This document shows positions 1 to 5,645 of a DNA stretch of 5,852 nucleotides, one piece after another. A model generated the notes under the pieces. It was not told the origin of the DNA and made no database searches. It worked only from the letters and a program-made list of their open reading frames with translations. The stretch comes from an uncultured Adlercreutzia sp. (GTDB lineage Bacteria; Actinomycetota; Coriobacteriia; Coriobacteriales; Eggerthellaceae). Both the position numbers and the translations under genes were made by a program. The DNA is taken from assembly GCA_910589165.1 (NCBI GenBank), contig CAJUSP010000036.1:1-5852 (forward strand), in the 5' to 3' direction. Each line of letters opens with the position of its first letter. Within the stretch, counting starts at the first letter, position 1.

Positions 1-158
1 AGAACTCGCCCATCGAGGAAGTGGTGGTCACCAACGCCGTGCCCGTGCCGCTGGCACGCCAGACCGGCAAGATCAAGGTGCTGTCCATCGCCCCGCTGTT
101 CGCCCAGACCATCGATGTCGTGTACAACAACGGCAGTATTGGGAAGCTCTTCGAATAA
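1..158 (+). CDS. prs: Ribose-phosphate pyrophosphokinase, C-terminal end (partial, 5' end outside window)
   Basis: Reading from base 3, 51 codons run to a TAA at 156-158. The enzyme makes PRPP from ribose 5-phosphate and ATP in the cytoplasm, for purine, pyrimidine, His, Trp and NAD synthesis. What is visible is the family's C-terminal signature: an EEVVVTNAVPVP segment (the family pattern is roughly ELVVTDTIP), then KIKVLSIAPLFAQTI and the terminal GSIGKLFE, which matches the usual ending in S(V/I)xxLF. The active-site loops and PRPP motif lie upstream and cannot be checked. The stop codon directly abuts the ATG of pth (TAAATG), so the two are surely co-transcribed. The prs-pth pairing is common in Gram-positive bacteria. 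The identification rests on about 50 residues but they are characteristic. Confidence 0.9.
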   Translation, partial: NSPIEEVVVTNAVPVPLARQTGKIKVLSIAPLFAQTIDVVYNNGSIGKLFE

Positions 159-719
159 ATGTATATCATTGCGGGCCTCGGGAATCCGGGGGAGGAATAC
201 GAGCATACGCGGCATAACGCCGGGTTCGATACGGTGGATGCGCTGGCCGACGAGTTGGGCGTGCGCTACTGGAAGAACGAGGGCGGTGCGCTGGCGGCCA
301 AGGCCAGCTACCATGGCCACGAGCTTCTGCTGGTGAAGCCGCAGAGCTTCATGAACACGTCGGGCGGCCCGGTGAGCAAGTTGGCGAAGGCCTACAAGGT
401 AGCGCCCGATCACCTCATTGTGATTCACGACGAGCTGGACATCGACCCCGGCACCATTCGGTGCAAGTTCGGCGGGGGGCATGCCGGCCACAACGGCCTG
501 CGTTCCATCTGCGACAAGTTGGGCACGCGCGACTGGTTCCGCATCCGCATCGGCATCGGGCGGCCGCCGGGGCGCAAGCTGGTGGTCGACTGGGTGCTCT
601 CGCGGCCCCGCAGCAAAGACGATACCGAGGCATTCGAGCACGCCGTGGATCAAGGCGCCCAGGCAGTGCTCTTCCTTATTGATAACGGCCTTGAGAAAAC
701 GCAGGCCAAGTTCAACTAA
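159..719 (+). CDS. pth: Peptidyl-tRNA hydrolase
   Basis: This 186-residue protein matches the bacterial Pth family in length (about 190). It hydrolyses the ester bond of peptidyl-tRNAs that drop off ribosomes, recycling tRNA in the cytoplasm. The N-terminal GLGNPG motif (residues 6-11) holds Asn9. TRHNAGF (17-23) holds the catalytic His19, equivalent to E. coli His20. KPQSFMNTSG (60-69) gives Asn66, IHDELD (89-94) gives Asp91, and GGGHAGHNGLRS (105-116) gives His111 and Asn112. All known catalytic and substrate-binding positions are therefore intact. The ATG follows the prs stop with no gap. The nearest purine-rich stretch (GGGAAG, 141-146) is 12 bases away, so initiation probably relies on translational coupling. 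Its usual partner mfd is not next; an MFS gene follows instead. Confidence 0.97.
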   Translation: MYIIAGLGNPGEEYEHTRHNAGFDTVDALADELGVRYWKNEGGALAAKASYHGHELLLVKPQSFMNTSGGPVSKLAKAYKVAPDHLIVIHDELDIDPGTIRCKFGGGHAGHNGLRSICDKLGTRDWFRIRIGIGRPPGRKLVVDWVLSRPRSKDDTEAFEHAVDQGAQAVLFLIDNGLEKTQAKFN

Positions 720-734
720 GGAAGAGGTACCGCC

Positions 735-2126
735 ATGCATCTGTCCGAGCGCGGGCACACCTATGCCCTGTTCGCCATTATCGTCATCACCTGCGCGCTG
801 GGGTCGCTTACGCAGACGGTGATGAACTCTATGCTCACGGGCGTCTGCGCCGATTTCGCCATCGACGCCGCCGTGGGGCAGTGGGTTACCACCATCTATA
901 TGCTCGTCATGGGCATTACCGTGCCGGTTACGACGTTTCTGACCAAGCGCTATTCCCTGAAGCGGCTCGTCTACGTGGCCCTGGGCTTCTACTTGGCGGG
1001 GTCGGTCGCCGGCTTCTTCGCGCCGAATTTCCCGGTGTTGGTGGCGGCCCGCGTGCTGCAGGCCATTGCCACGGGCATCACGCTGCCGCTTGTGCAGACG
1101 GTGGCCATGACCCGCTTCCCTCGCGAGCGCATCGGTACGGCCATGGGCATCGGCGGCATCGCCATGGGCTTCGCGCCCAACATCGGCCCGCTCATCGGTG
1201 GCGCCTTGGCCGGTACCTGGGGCTGGCGCAGCTTCTACGTCATTTTGGTGGGGCTGCTGGCGGTGCTCACGGTGGCCAACGCGCTTCTGGTGAAGAGCCA
1301 CGGCGACCGCGAATCGACCGCGGTGTTCGATGTGCCCTCCTTCGTCCAGTCGACGCTGGGCTTCGGGGGCTTTCTGCTGGGGGCCTCCAACGCGGCCACC
1401 ATGCCGCTGGCCGACCCGCAGGTGTGGGTGCCGGTGCTGCTGGGCGCCGCGTTCATCGTGCTGTTCTTCCGCCGCCAGGGGCGCATCGCCAACCCGCTCA
1501 TCTGCCTGGACATCTTTCGCTCGCGGCACTTCCGTGCCGGCTTCGTGGCCCAGAACTGCCTGTTTGCGTCGTTTATGGGCATCACGCTTGTGCTGCCGCT
1601 GTTCATACAGGGCCCGGCTGGCATGACGGCGCTCGATGCGGGCATCGCCTTCATTCCCGCCACGGTGGTGGCGCTGTTCGTGAACCCCGTGGCCGGCATT
1701 CTGGTGGACAAGGTGGGCGCGCGGAAGGTGTGCCTCGTCAGCTCGGCGTTTCTGGTGGTGGGCTCCGCCTCGTTCATGTTCGTGGACGCCGCCACCCCGC
1801 TGTGGGCGCTCACGTTCTGGCAGGGGGTGCGCGCCGTGGGCGTGAGCGGGCTCGTGGGCCCGCTGAACTCCTGGGGGCTTTCGGGGCTTGACCGCGGCAT
1901 CATGATGGACGGCAGCGCCTGTTTCGCCACGGTGCGCCAGGTGTGCGCCTCGCTGGGTACGGCGCTCATGATGCTGATCATCTCGGCGGTGGGCGCGGCT
2001 TTTCTGGCTGCCGATCCGGCCGACGCCGGGGCCACGGCCGCCGTGCTGCCCTACCAGCTGGCCTTCGCCCTGTCGACGTTGTTCGCGCTCGGTGTGCTGG
2101 TGACGGCGGTGTGGAAGATAAGGTGA
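735..2126 (+). CDS. MFS transporter, DHA2 (EmrB/QacA/LmrB-like) drug:proton antiporter family
   Basis: This 463-residue integral membrane protein has about 14 hydrophobic segments, near residues 11-30, 47-68, 78-96, 101-122, 136-159, 166-186, 206-222, 230-246, 270-292, 302-324, 332-350, 356-376, 400-425 and 440-460. That count is typical of the DHA2 family, which exports drugs or lipophilic compounds using the proton gradient. The antiporter motif C is present as APNIGPLIGG (147-156). The start of TM1 reads LTQTVMNSML where many relatives have LDQT or LNQT, so the first acidic position is Thr. The cytoplasmic loop after TM2 reads KRYSLKR, a degenerate motif A. The start is supported by GAGGT at 724-728, six bases before the ATG. 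The substrate cannot be told from sequence. It lies in an operon with pth and the ABC-F gene, whose ATG is four bases after its stop. Confidence 0.9.
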   Translation: MHLSERGHTYALFAIIVITCALGSLTQTVMNSMLTGVCADFAIDAAVGQWVTTIYMLVMGITVPVTTFLTKRYSLKRLVYVALGFYLAGSVAGFFAPNFPVLVAARVLQAIATGITLPLVQTVAMTRFPRERIGTAMGIGGIAMGFAPNIGPLIGGALAGTWGWRSFYVILVGLLAVLTVANALLVKSHGDRESTAVFDVPSFVQSTLGFGGFLLGASNAATMPLADPQVWVPVLLGAAFIVLFFRRQGRIANPLICLDIFRSRHFRAGFVAQNCLFASFMGITLVLPLFIQGPAGMTALDAGIAFIPATVVALFVNPVAGILVDKVGARKVCLVSSAFLVVGSASFMFVDAATPLWALTFWQGVRAVGVSGLVGPLNSWGLSGLDRGIMMDGSACFATVRQVCASLGTALMMLIISAVGAAFLAADPADAGATAAVLPYQLAFALSTLFALGVLVTAVWKIR

Positions 2127-2130
2127 CGCT

Positions 2131-3966
2131 ATGGCATTCCTTCTAGGTTGCGAGAAAGTGCGGGTGGAATTCCCGACGAAGACGGTGTTCGACGAGCTGT
2201 CCCTCGGCGTGGACGAGGGGGCGCGCATCGGCATTGTGGGTCGCAACGGCGACGGGAAATCGACGCTGCTGCGCGTGCTGGCCGGCGAGGTGGAGGTGGA
2301 CGACGGGCGCGTCATCCGCACCCGCGGCGTGTCCGTGGGCGTGCTCGGCCAGGCCGACGGCCTGTGCGACGAGGACACCGTGGAGCGCGCCGTAGTGGGC
2401 GACCGGCCGGAATACGAGTGGGCCGGCGACGCCCGCGCCCGCGCCATCATCGCGGGGCTTTTGGAAGACGTGGCCTGGGACGCGCCCGTGGGCACGCTGT
2501 CCGGCGGCCAGCGACGCCGGGTTGATTTGGCGCGGCTGCTCATCGGCGACTGGGACGTGCTCATGCTGGACGAGCCGACGAACCACCTGGACGTGCGCGC
2601 CATCGCCTGGCTGGCCGACCACCTGAAGACGCGCTGGCGCCGCGGCCAGGGGGCGCTGCTCGTAGTGACCCACGACCGTTGGTTCCTCGACGAGGTGTGC
2701 GAGTCCATGTGGGAGGTGCACGGCCGGCGTGTGTGGCCCTTCGAGGGCGGCTTTTCAGCCTATATCATGCAGCGGGTGGAGCGCGACCGCCTGGAGGCCT
2801 TGGCCGAGCAGAAGCGCCAGAACGCCCTGCGCCGCGAACTCGCGTGGCTCTCGCGCGGCGCGCGGGCGCGGGCCACGAAGCCCAAGTTCCATGTGGCCGC
2901 CGCCCAGGCGCTCATCGCCGATGTGCCGCCCTTGCGCGACGAGCTGGAACTCAAGCGCATGGCCATGGCGCGCCTCGGCAAGCAGGTGGTGGACCTGAAG
3001 GGGGTGAGCCTGCGCTTCGGTGACCGCGTGATTCTGGACGACGTGGACTGGATCATCGGCCCGGGCGACCGCTACGGCATCGTGGGCGAGAACGGCATCG
3101 GGAAAACGACGCTGCTGCGCATCATCCAGGGGCTGCAGCCGCTCGATGCCGGCCGCGTGAAAATCGGCCAGACCGTGCGCTTCGCCGTGCTGTCGCAGCA
3201 TTTGGACGAGCTGACGAAGCTCGGCGACGACCGCGTGCGCCAGGTGATCTCGCGCTACTCGCGCCGCACCATGCTCGACGGCAAGGAGATGACCCCGGGC
3301 CAGCTGCTGGAGCGCCTGGGCTTTTCGAAGGACGACCAGAACGAGCCGGTGTGCGACTTGTCCGGCGGCCAGAAGCGCCGCCTCGCGCTCATGCTCATTC
3401 TGCTGGACGAGCCCAACGTGCTCATTCTGGACGAGCCGGGCAACGACCTGGATACCGACATGCTGGCCGCCGTGGAAAGCCTGCTCGACGGCTGGCCGGG
3501 CACGCTGCTTCTGGTCACCCACGACCGCTATCTCATGGAGCGCGTGACCGACCACCAGTTCGCCCTCATCGACGGCAAGGTGCGCCACCTCCCCGGCGGT
3601 GTAGACGAGTACCTAGAGCTAAAGGCCGAGCAAGACCGCGAAGCCGCCTCCCGATCCCCCCGTAGGGAAGGGGCCATGCCCCCTCCGCCCGAGCGAGACA
3701 ACCAACCGTCTGACTTGTCTCATTCCGCTGCCTCCACCCTCTCCGGCGGCGAGCAGCGCACTCTGCGCAAACTCATGGCCTCCAACGAGAAGAAAATCGA
3801 GACCCTGAAGGGCAAGATCGAGAAGAAGCAGCTGGAAATGGCCGAGGCCGACCAATCCGACTACCTGACGCTCACGGCCATGCAGGAGGAGATCGCCGAC
3901 TTCGAAGGCCAGATAGAGGCCCTCGAGCTGGAATGGTTCGAAGCCGCCGAAAAGCTGGGGAAGTAG
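2131..3966 (+). CDS. uup: ABC-F family ATPase, Uup-like, with C-terminal coiled-coil domain
   Basis: This 611-residue soluble protein has two ATPase domains and no membrane segments, so it is an ABC-F factor acting on ribosomes rather than a transporter subunit. NBD1 has Walker A GRNGDGKST (37-45), signature LSGGQ (123-127), Walker B LMLDEP (144-149) and switch His181. A basic inter-domain linker follows (about 212-275, with RRELAWLSRGARARATK). NBD2 has Walker A GENGIGKTT (319-327), LSGGQ (410-414), LILDEP (431-436) and His464. After a low-complexity Pro/Arg linker (about 506-535) comes a charged helical domain (536-611) starting TLSGGEQRTL, which matches the Uup C-terminal pattern (LSYKEQREL) and probably forms a coiled coil. 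Uup relatives help resolve stalled or mis-assembled ribosomes and reduce precise transposon excision. The second Walker B reads DEPGNDLD instead of DEPTNDLD. AAGG at 2120-2123 supports the start. An antibiotic-resistance ABC-F is less likely because of the Uup-type C-terminus. Confidence 0.88.
   Translation: MAFLLGCEKVRVEFPTKTVFDELSLGVDEGARIGIVGRNGDGKSTLLRVLAGEVEVDDGRVIRTRGVSVGVLGQADGLCDEDTVERAVVGDRPEYEWAGDARARAIIAGLLEDVAWDAPVGTLSGGQRRRVDLARLLIGDWDVLMLDEPTNHLDVRAIAWLADHLKTRWRRGQGALLVVTHDRWFLDEVCESMWEVHGRRVWPFEGGFSAYIMQRVERDRLEALAEQKRQNALRRELAWLSRGARARATKPKFHVAAAQALIADVPPLRDELELKRMAMARLGKQVVDLKGVSLRFGDRVILDDVDWIIGPGDRYGIVGENGIGKTTLLRIIQGLQPLDAGRVKIGQTVRFAVLSQHLDELTKLGDDRVRQVISRYSRRTMLDGKEMTPGQLLERLGFSKDDQNEPVCDLSGGQKRRLALMLILLDEPNVLILDEPGNDLDTDMLAAVESLLDGWPGTLLLVTHDRYLMERVTDHQFALIDGKVRHLPGGVDEYLELKAEQDREAASRSPRREGAMPPPPERDNQPSDLSHSAASTLSGGEQRTLRKLMASNEKKIETLKGKIEKKQLEMAEADQSDYLTLTAMQEEIADFEGQIEALELEWFEAAEKLGK
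3392..3437 (+). repeat. Imperfect tandem direct repeat inside the second Walker B region of the ABC-F gene
   Basis: TGCTCATTCTG-CTG-GACGAGCC (3392-3413) recurs as TGCTCATTCTGGACGAGCC (3419-3437), differing by one codon, with five bases between. It encodes LILLDEPNVLILDEP, so an LLDEP-like stretch sits directly before the true Walker B. Relatives usually have LLxEP at the first position, so this may be convergence on common codons or a small gene-conversion event rather than a duplication. Confidence 0.6.
3666..3686 (+). repeat. Palindromic hairpin within the ABC-F inter-domain linker
   Basis: A nine-pair stem with one A/C mismatch and a CAT loop is formed by GGAAGGGGC (3666-3674) and GCCCCCTCC (3678-3686), preceded by CCCCCCGTA. 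It encodes part of the Pro/Arg linker between NBD2 and the C-terminal helical domain. It resembles small palindromic repeats normally seen between genes, and its position in a dispensable linker would tolerate an in-frame insertion. Whether it is repeated elsewhere in the genome cannot be seen here. Confidence 0.45.
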
Positions 3967-3969
3967 CCC

Positions 3970-4587
3970 GTGGCGGCCTATCGCACCATAGCGGCCCCCG
4001 CCACGGCGGAGATCGTCGAGAAGAAGAGCCGCTTCATCGGCCAGATTGCCCCCGTGGCCACCGAGGAGGAGGCCCTCGCGTTCATCAATGGCGTTAAGGC
4101 CGAGCACCGCATGGCGCGCCACAACGTGTACGCCTACGTGCTGCGCGGCGGCCGCATTCGTTACACCGACGACGGAGAGCCGGCCAAAACTGCCGGCATG
4201 CCCACGCTGGAGGCCGTTCAGCACGCGGGCTTGGAAGACGTGGCCGTGGTGGTCACCCGCTACTTCGGCGGCGTGCTGCTGGGAACCGGCGGTCTTGTGC
4301 GCGCCTATACCGATGCGACGAAGGCGGCCATCGAGGCGGCCGACGTGGTGACGGTGTCCGTCTGCGTCGATATCATCCTGGAAGTGCCCTACGCGCTCTA
4401 CGAGCCCGTGTGCCGCCTGGCAGATGCCTGCGAGGCCAAGCTCCAGGAAAGCGATTTCGCCGAGAACGTCCTGCTCACCTTCCGCATGCTCGACGGCACT
4501 CAGGCCCCCTTCCTGGAAAAGCTCACCGAACTAACCCGAGCCCAAACCGAAATCATCGTCAGCGCCCCCTACGACGCCGCGTTCTAG
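3970..4587 (+). CDS. yigZ: YigZ/IMPACT family protein (UPF0029)
   Basis: This 205-residue protein matches the bacterial YigZ family, which has an N-terminal IMPACT domain and a smaller C-terminal ferredoxin-like (DUF1949) domain. Motifs seen are KKSRFIG (18-24), the diagnostic YTDDGEPAKTAGMP (65-78) and VVVTRYFGGVLLGTGGLVRAY (93-113). The C-terminal part (about 135-205) corresponds to the second domain. Eukaryotic IMPACT proteins regulate the Gcn2 kinase. The bacterial role is not settled, although nucleic-acid or translation-linked functions have been proposed. The start is GTG at 3970, three bases after the ABC-F stop, with GGGGAAG (3957-3963) lying within the end of that gene at six-base spacing, so translation is likely coupled. 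It is the last gene of the GC-rich operon. Confidence 0.93.
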   Translation: MAAYRTIAAPATAEIVEKKSRFIGQIAPVATEEEALAFINGVKAEHRMARHNVYAYVLRGGRIRYTDDGEPAKTAGMPTLEAVQHAGLEDVAVVVTRYFGGVLLGTGGLVRAYTDATKAAIEAADVVTVSVCVDIILEVPYALYEPVCRLADACEAKLQESDFAENVLLTFRMLDGTQAPFLEKLTELTRAQTEIIVSAPYDAAF

Positions 4588-4617
4588 CGTCGTTGGCTTC
4601 TGCTGTAATATATGGGC

Positions 4618-4646
4618 TTGGCAGGCGGTGCATCCTATGTTATAAA
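4618..4646 (+). promoter_or_regulatory. Near-consensus sigma-70 promoter
   Basis: The -35 hexamer TTGGCA (4618-4623, five of six consensus bases) and the -10 hexamer TATAAA (4641-4646, five of six) are separated by exactly 17 bases in a locally AT-rich stretch. The start of transcription is expected near 4652-4654. It is the only strong promoter-like match seen in the window and points toward the DUF3800 gene at 4725. This suggests that gene is transcribed independently of the upstream operon. Confidence 0.7.
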
Positions 4647-4665
4647 TTCATTGGTGGTGCCCGAG

Positions 4666-4684
4666 GGCGCTACCTCCAAGCGCC
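4666..4684 (+). promoter_or_regulatory. Leader hairpin overlapping the terminator stem (possible antiterminator or attenuator element)
   Basis: GGCGCT (4666-4671) and AGCGCC (4679-4684) form a perfect six-pair stem with the seven-base loop ACCTCCA. Its 3' arm shares bases 4682-4684 with the 5' arm of the terminator, so the two full stems cannot form together. The loop could also pair with the Shine-Dalgarno GGGGT at 4716-4720 (five pairs including one G-U). The sequence pairings are direct observation; the regulatory role is inference. Confidence 0.4.
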
Positions 4685-4707
4685 GGGGGCAGTCCCCCGG
4701 CATTTTT
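4682..4707 (+). terminator. Rho-independent terminator between yigZ and the DUF3800 gene
   Basis: GCCGGGGG (4682-4689) and CCCCCGGC (4694-4701) form a perfect eight-pair, all-GC stem with a CAGT tetraloop. It is followed by A and a run of five T (4703-4707). It would end read-through from the yigZ operon, but it also lies about 30 bases downstream of the expected start from the promoter at 4618-4646. It would therefore also stop that transcript at about 55 nt unless bypassed. Confidence 0.85.
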
Positions 4708-4713
4708 CGTAAA

Positions 4714-4719
4714 AAGGGG
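4714..4719 (+). promoter_or_regulatory. Ribosome binding site that fixes the DUF3800 start
   Basis: AAGGGG lies five bases before GTG 4725 but only two before TTG 4722. The GTG start is therefore preferred, giving the N-terminus MRELSIFVDESGD that is usual in the family. It begins seven bases after the terminator T-tract, so any terminator read-through transcript would carry this site just beyond the hairpin. Confidence 0.7.
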
Positions 4720-4724
4720 TCTTG

Positions 4725-5396
4725 GTGCGCGAGCTATCAATCTTTGTCGATGAAAGCGGAGATAAGTCTTGCCATGCCCGCTATTTCATCGTTACGCTTG
4801 TTCTGCACGATCAGAGAGACTTCATTAATGACTGTCTCCAAGCCTATGAGACGGTATTGCGAGATGCTAGCCTTCCCGATATTGCCTTTCACTCGGAGCC
4901 GCTTTTGAACGGCCATAAGGAGTACGAGGGGATGAGTCTTGCCGAGCGCAAGAAGTTGCTGGCGCCTTTTGGCTCGTTTGTGCGGCACCTGCCCGTTCGG
5001 TATGCCTCATACGTTTATGACAGGAGAGACCGTGGCAACACTGTGGATTTGTCCGCAAAGCTGAGGCGAGACCTGTCGGGATTGTTCTTTGGCGAACTCG
5101 ATTTTTTCCAACAGTTCGATAAGGTGAAGATCTACTACGATAACGGCCAGGGCGTTGTGCGGCGAGCGTTGGATCACTCGGTTAATTTCGCCCTTTCGAA
5201 GCAGGCTGTCGTGCAGCGGAGAACAACCATGGCGGAATATAGGTTGGCTCAAGTCGCCGACTACCTCTGCGCTATGGAGCTGGCTGCGCTGAGGTATCGG
5301 ACTGGGGATGCCGGCGCGACGTATGAGAAGTTTTTTGGAGGGATCGGTTCCTTCAAGAAGAATTGGCTTAAGCAGGTTAGAAGGAAGCGCCTATAA
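4725..5396 (+). CDS. DUF3800 domain protein (RNase H-fold-like, putative nuclease)
   Basis: This full-length DUF3800 protein has 223 residues from GTG 4725. The family hallmark FVDESGD (7-13, Asp9) is followed by the predicted beta strand YFIVTLVLHDQ (20-30), FHSEPLL (55-61), KIYYDNGQG (135-143, Asp139) and QVADYLCAMELAALRY (176-191, Asp179). It ends in the basic FKKNWLKQVRRKRL (210-223). Asp9, Asp139 and Asp179 are spaced as expected for an RNase H-like metal site, so a nuclease role is plausible but unproven for the family. There is no signal peptide or membrane segment, so it is probably cytoplasmic. Sampled 60-base lines in or bordering the gene are about 45-58% GC versus about 70% in the ABC gene, which suggests horizontal acquisition. 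It has its own promoter, followed by a terminator-like leader. DUF3800 genes are frequent in prophage, mobile-element and defence-gene neighbourhoods. Confidence 0.85.
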   Translation: MRELSIFVDESGDKSCHARYFIVTLVLHDQRDFINDCLQAYETVLRDASLPDIAFHSEPLLNGHKEYEGMSLAERKKLLAPFGSFVRHLPVRYASYVYDRRDRGNTVDLSAKLRRDLSGLFFGELDFFQQFDKVKIYYDNGQGVVRRALDHSVNFALSKQAVVQRRTTMAEYRLAQVADYLCAMELAALRYRTGDAGATYEKFFGGIGSFKKNWLKQVRRKRL

Positions 5397-5400
5397 CCCT

Positions 5401-5535
5401 CGTCAGCGAAAACTCCCTTGCGGGGTGTTGCGGCTGTGGTAGACTTGCCCTCATGTCGAACGCACAGCACATATTCATGAGTCGGGGGGGGGTCTCTCCC
5501 TGCTAGCGGCCTAAGCTGGTCGTTGTTCGCTGACG
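5401..5535. repeat. Long-range inverted repeat just after the DUF3800 stop
   Basis: CGTCAGCGAA (5401-5410) is exactly the reverse complement of TTCGCTGACG (5526-5535). With one bulged G (5525) the pairing extends by AAC/GTT (5411-5413 with 5522-5524), giving 13 pairs that enclose about 108 bases. The left arm begins four bases after the DUF3800 stop codon. It could be the closing stem of a structured RNA, or a DNA-level palindrome. Confidence 0.55.
5418..5445 (+). promoter_or_regulatory. Possible extended -10 promoter for the last gene
   Basis: TGGTAGACT (5437-5445) is an extended -10 with hexamer TAGACT (four of six consensus bases, a form common in actinobacteria). A weak TTGCGG (5418-5423) lies 16 bases upstream. 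Transcription would begin near 5451-5453 and give a leader of nearly 200 nt before the ATG at 5648. The match is modest and no alternative signal was checked experimentally. Confidence 0.35.
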
Positions 5536-5544
5536 CCGTGCTTC

Positions 5545-5563
5545 CTCGGGACGCGTTCCCGAG
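5545..5563 (+). repeat. Perfect 7-bp hairpin in the leader of the last gene
   Basis: CTCGGGA (5545-5551) and TCCCGAG (5557-5563) pair perfectly around the loop CGCGT. It is followed by CAATTCAACC rather than a T-tract, so it does not look like an intrinsic terminator. It may be a structural element of the leader RNA. Confidence 0.5.
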
Positions 5564-5623
5564 CAATTCAACCTACCACAACCGAATAGCGAGAACCGGG
5601 GCGCCCAAGCTCCGCGTCGCCCT

Positions 5624-5645
5624 GCGCTCTCGCGGAGAGGAGCGC
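5624..5645 (+). promoter_or_regulatory. Hairpin sequestering the Shine-Dalgarno of the last gene
   Basis: GCGCT-CTC (5624-5631) pairs with GAG-G-AGCGC (5637-5645, one bulged G), giving eight pairs closed by a GCGGA loop. The Shine-Dalgarno AGGAG (5638-5642) lies in the 3' arm, five bases before ATG 5648. If the stem forms, ribosome access would be limited. Chance pairing is easy in GC-rich DNA, so regulation is inference. Confidence 0.45.

Noticed and set aside
881..1891. Long alternative-frame ORF (336 codons) inside the MFS gene, and similar long antisense ORFs at 1235-2035 and 2755-3588
   Set aside because: They lie wholly within well-recognised genes, and their low-complexity Arg/Ala/Gly/His-rich translations are typical of shadow frames in GC-rich DNA.
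4722..4724. TTG as the start of the DUF3800 gene
   Set aside because: It lies only two bases after the AAGGGG site. GTG 4725 has proper spacing and gives the usual family N-terminus.
4650..4725. Type III toxin-antitoxin arrangement (repeat RNA, terminator, ToxN-like nuclease)
   Set aside because: The order promoter-RNA-terminator-gene fits, but there are no tandem RNA repeats in the roughly 55-nt leader and the protein is DUF3800, not ToxN/AbiQ.
4612..4908. 98-codon ORF from ATG 4612 overlapping the promoter, the terminator and the DUF3800 gene in another frame
   Set aside because: It has no Shine-Dalgarno, it starts upstream of the -35 element, it runs through the terminator stem, and most of it is out-of-frame DUF3800 sequence.
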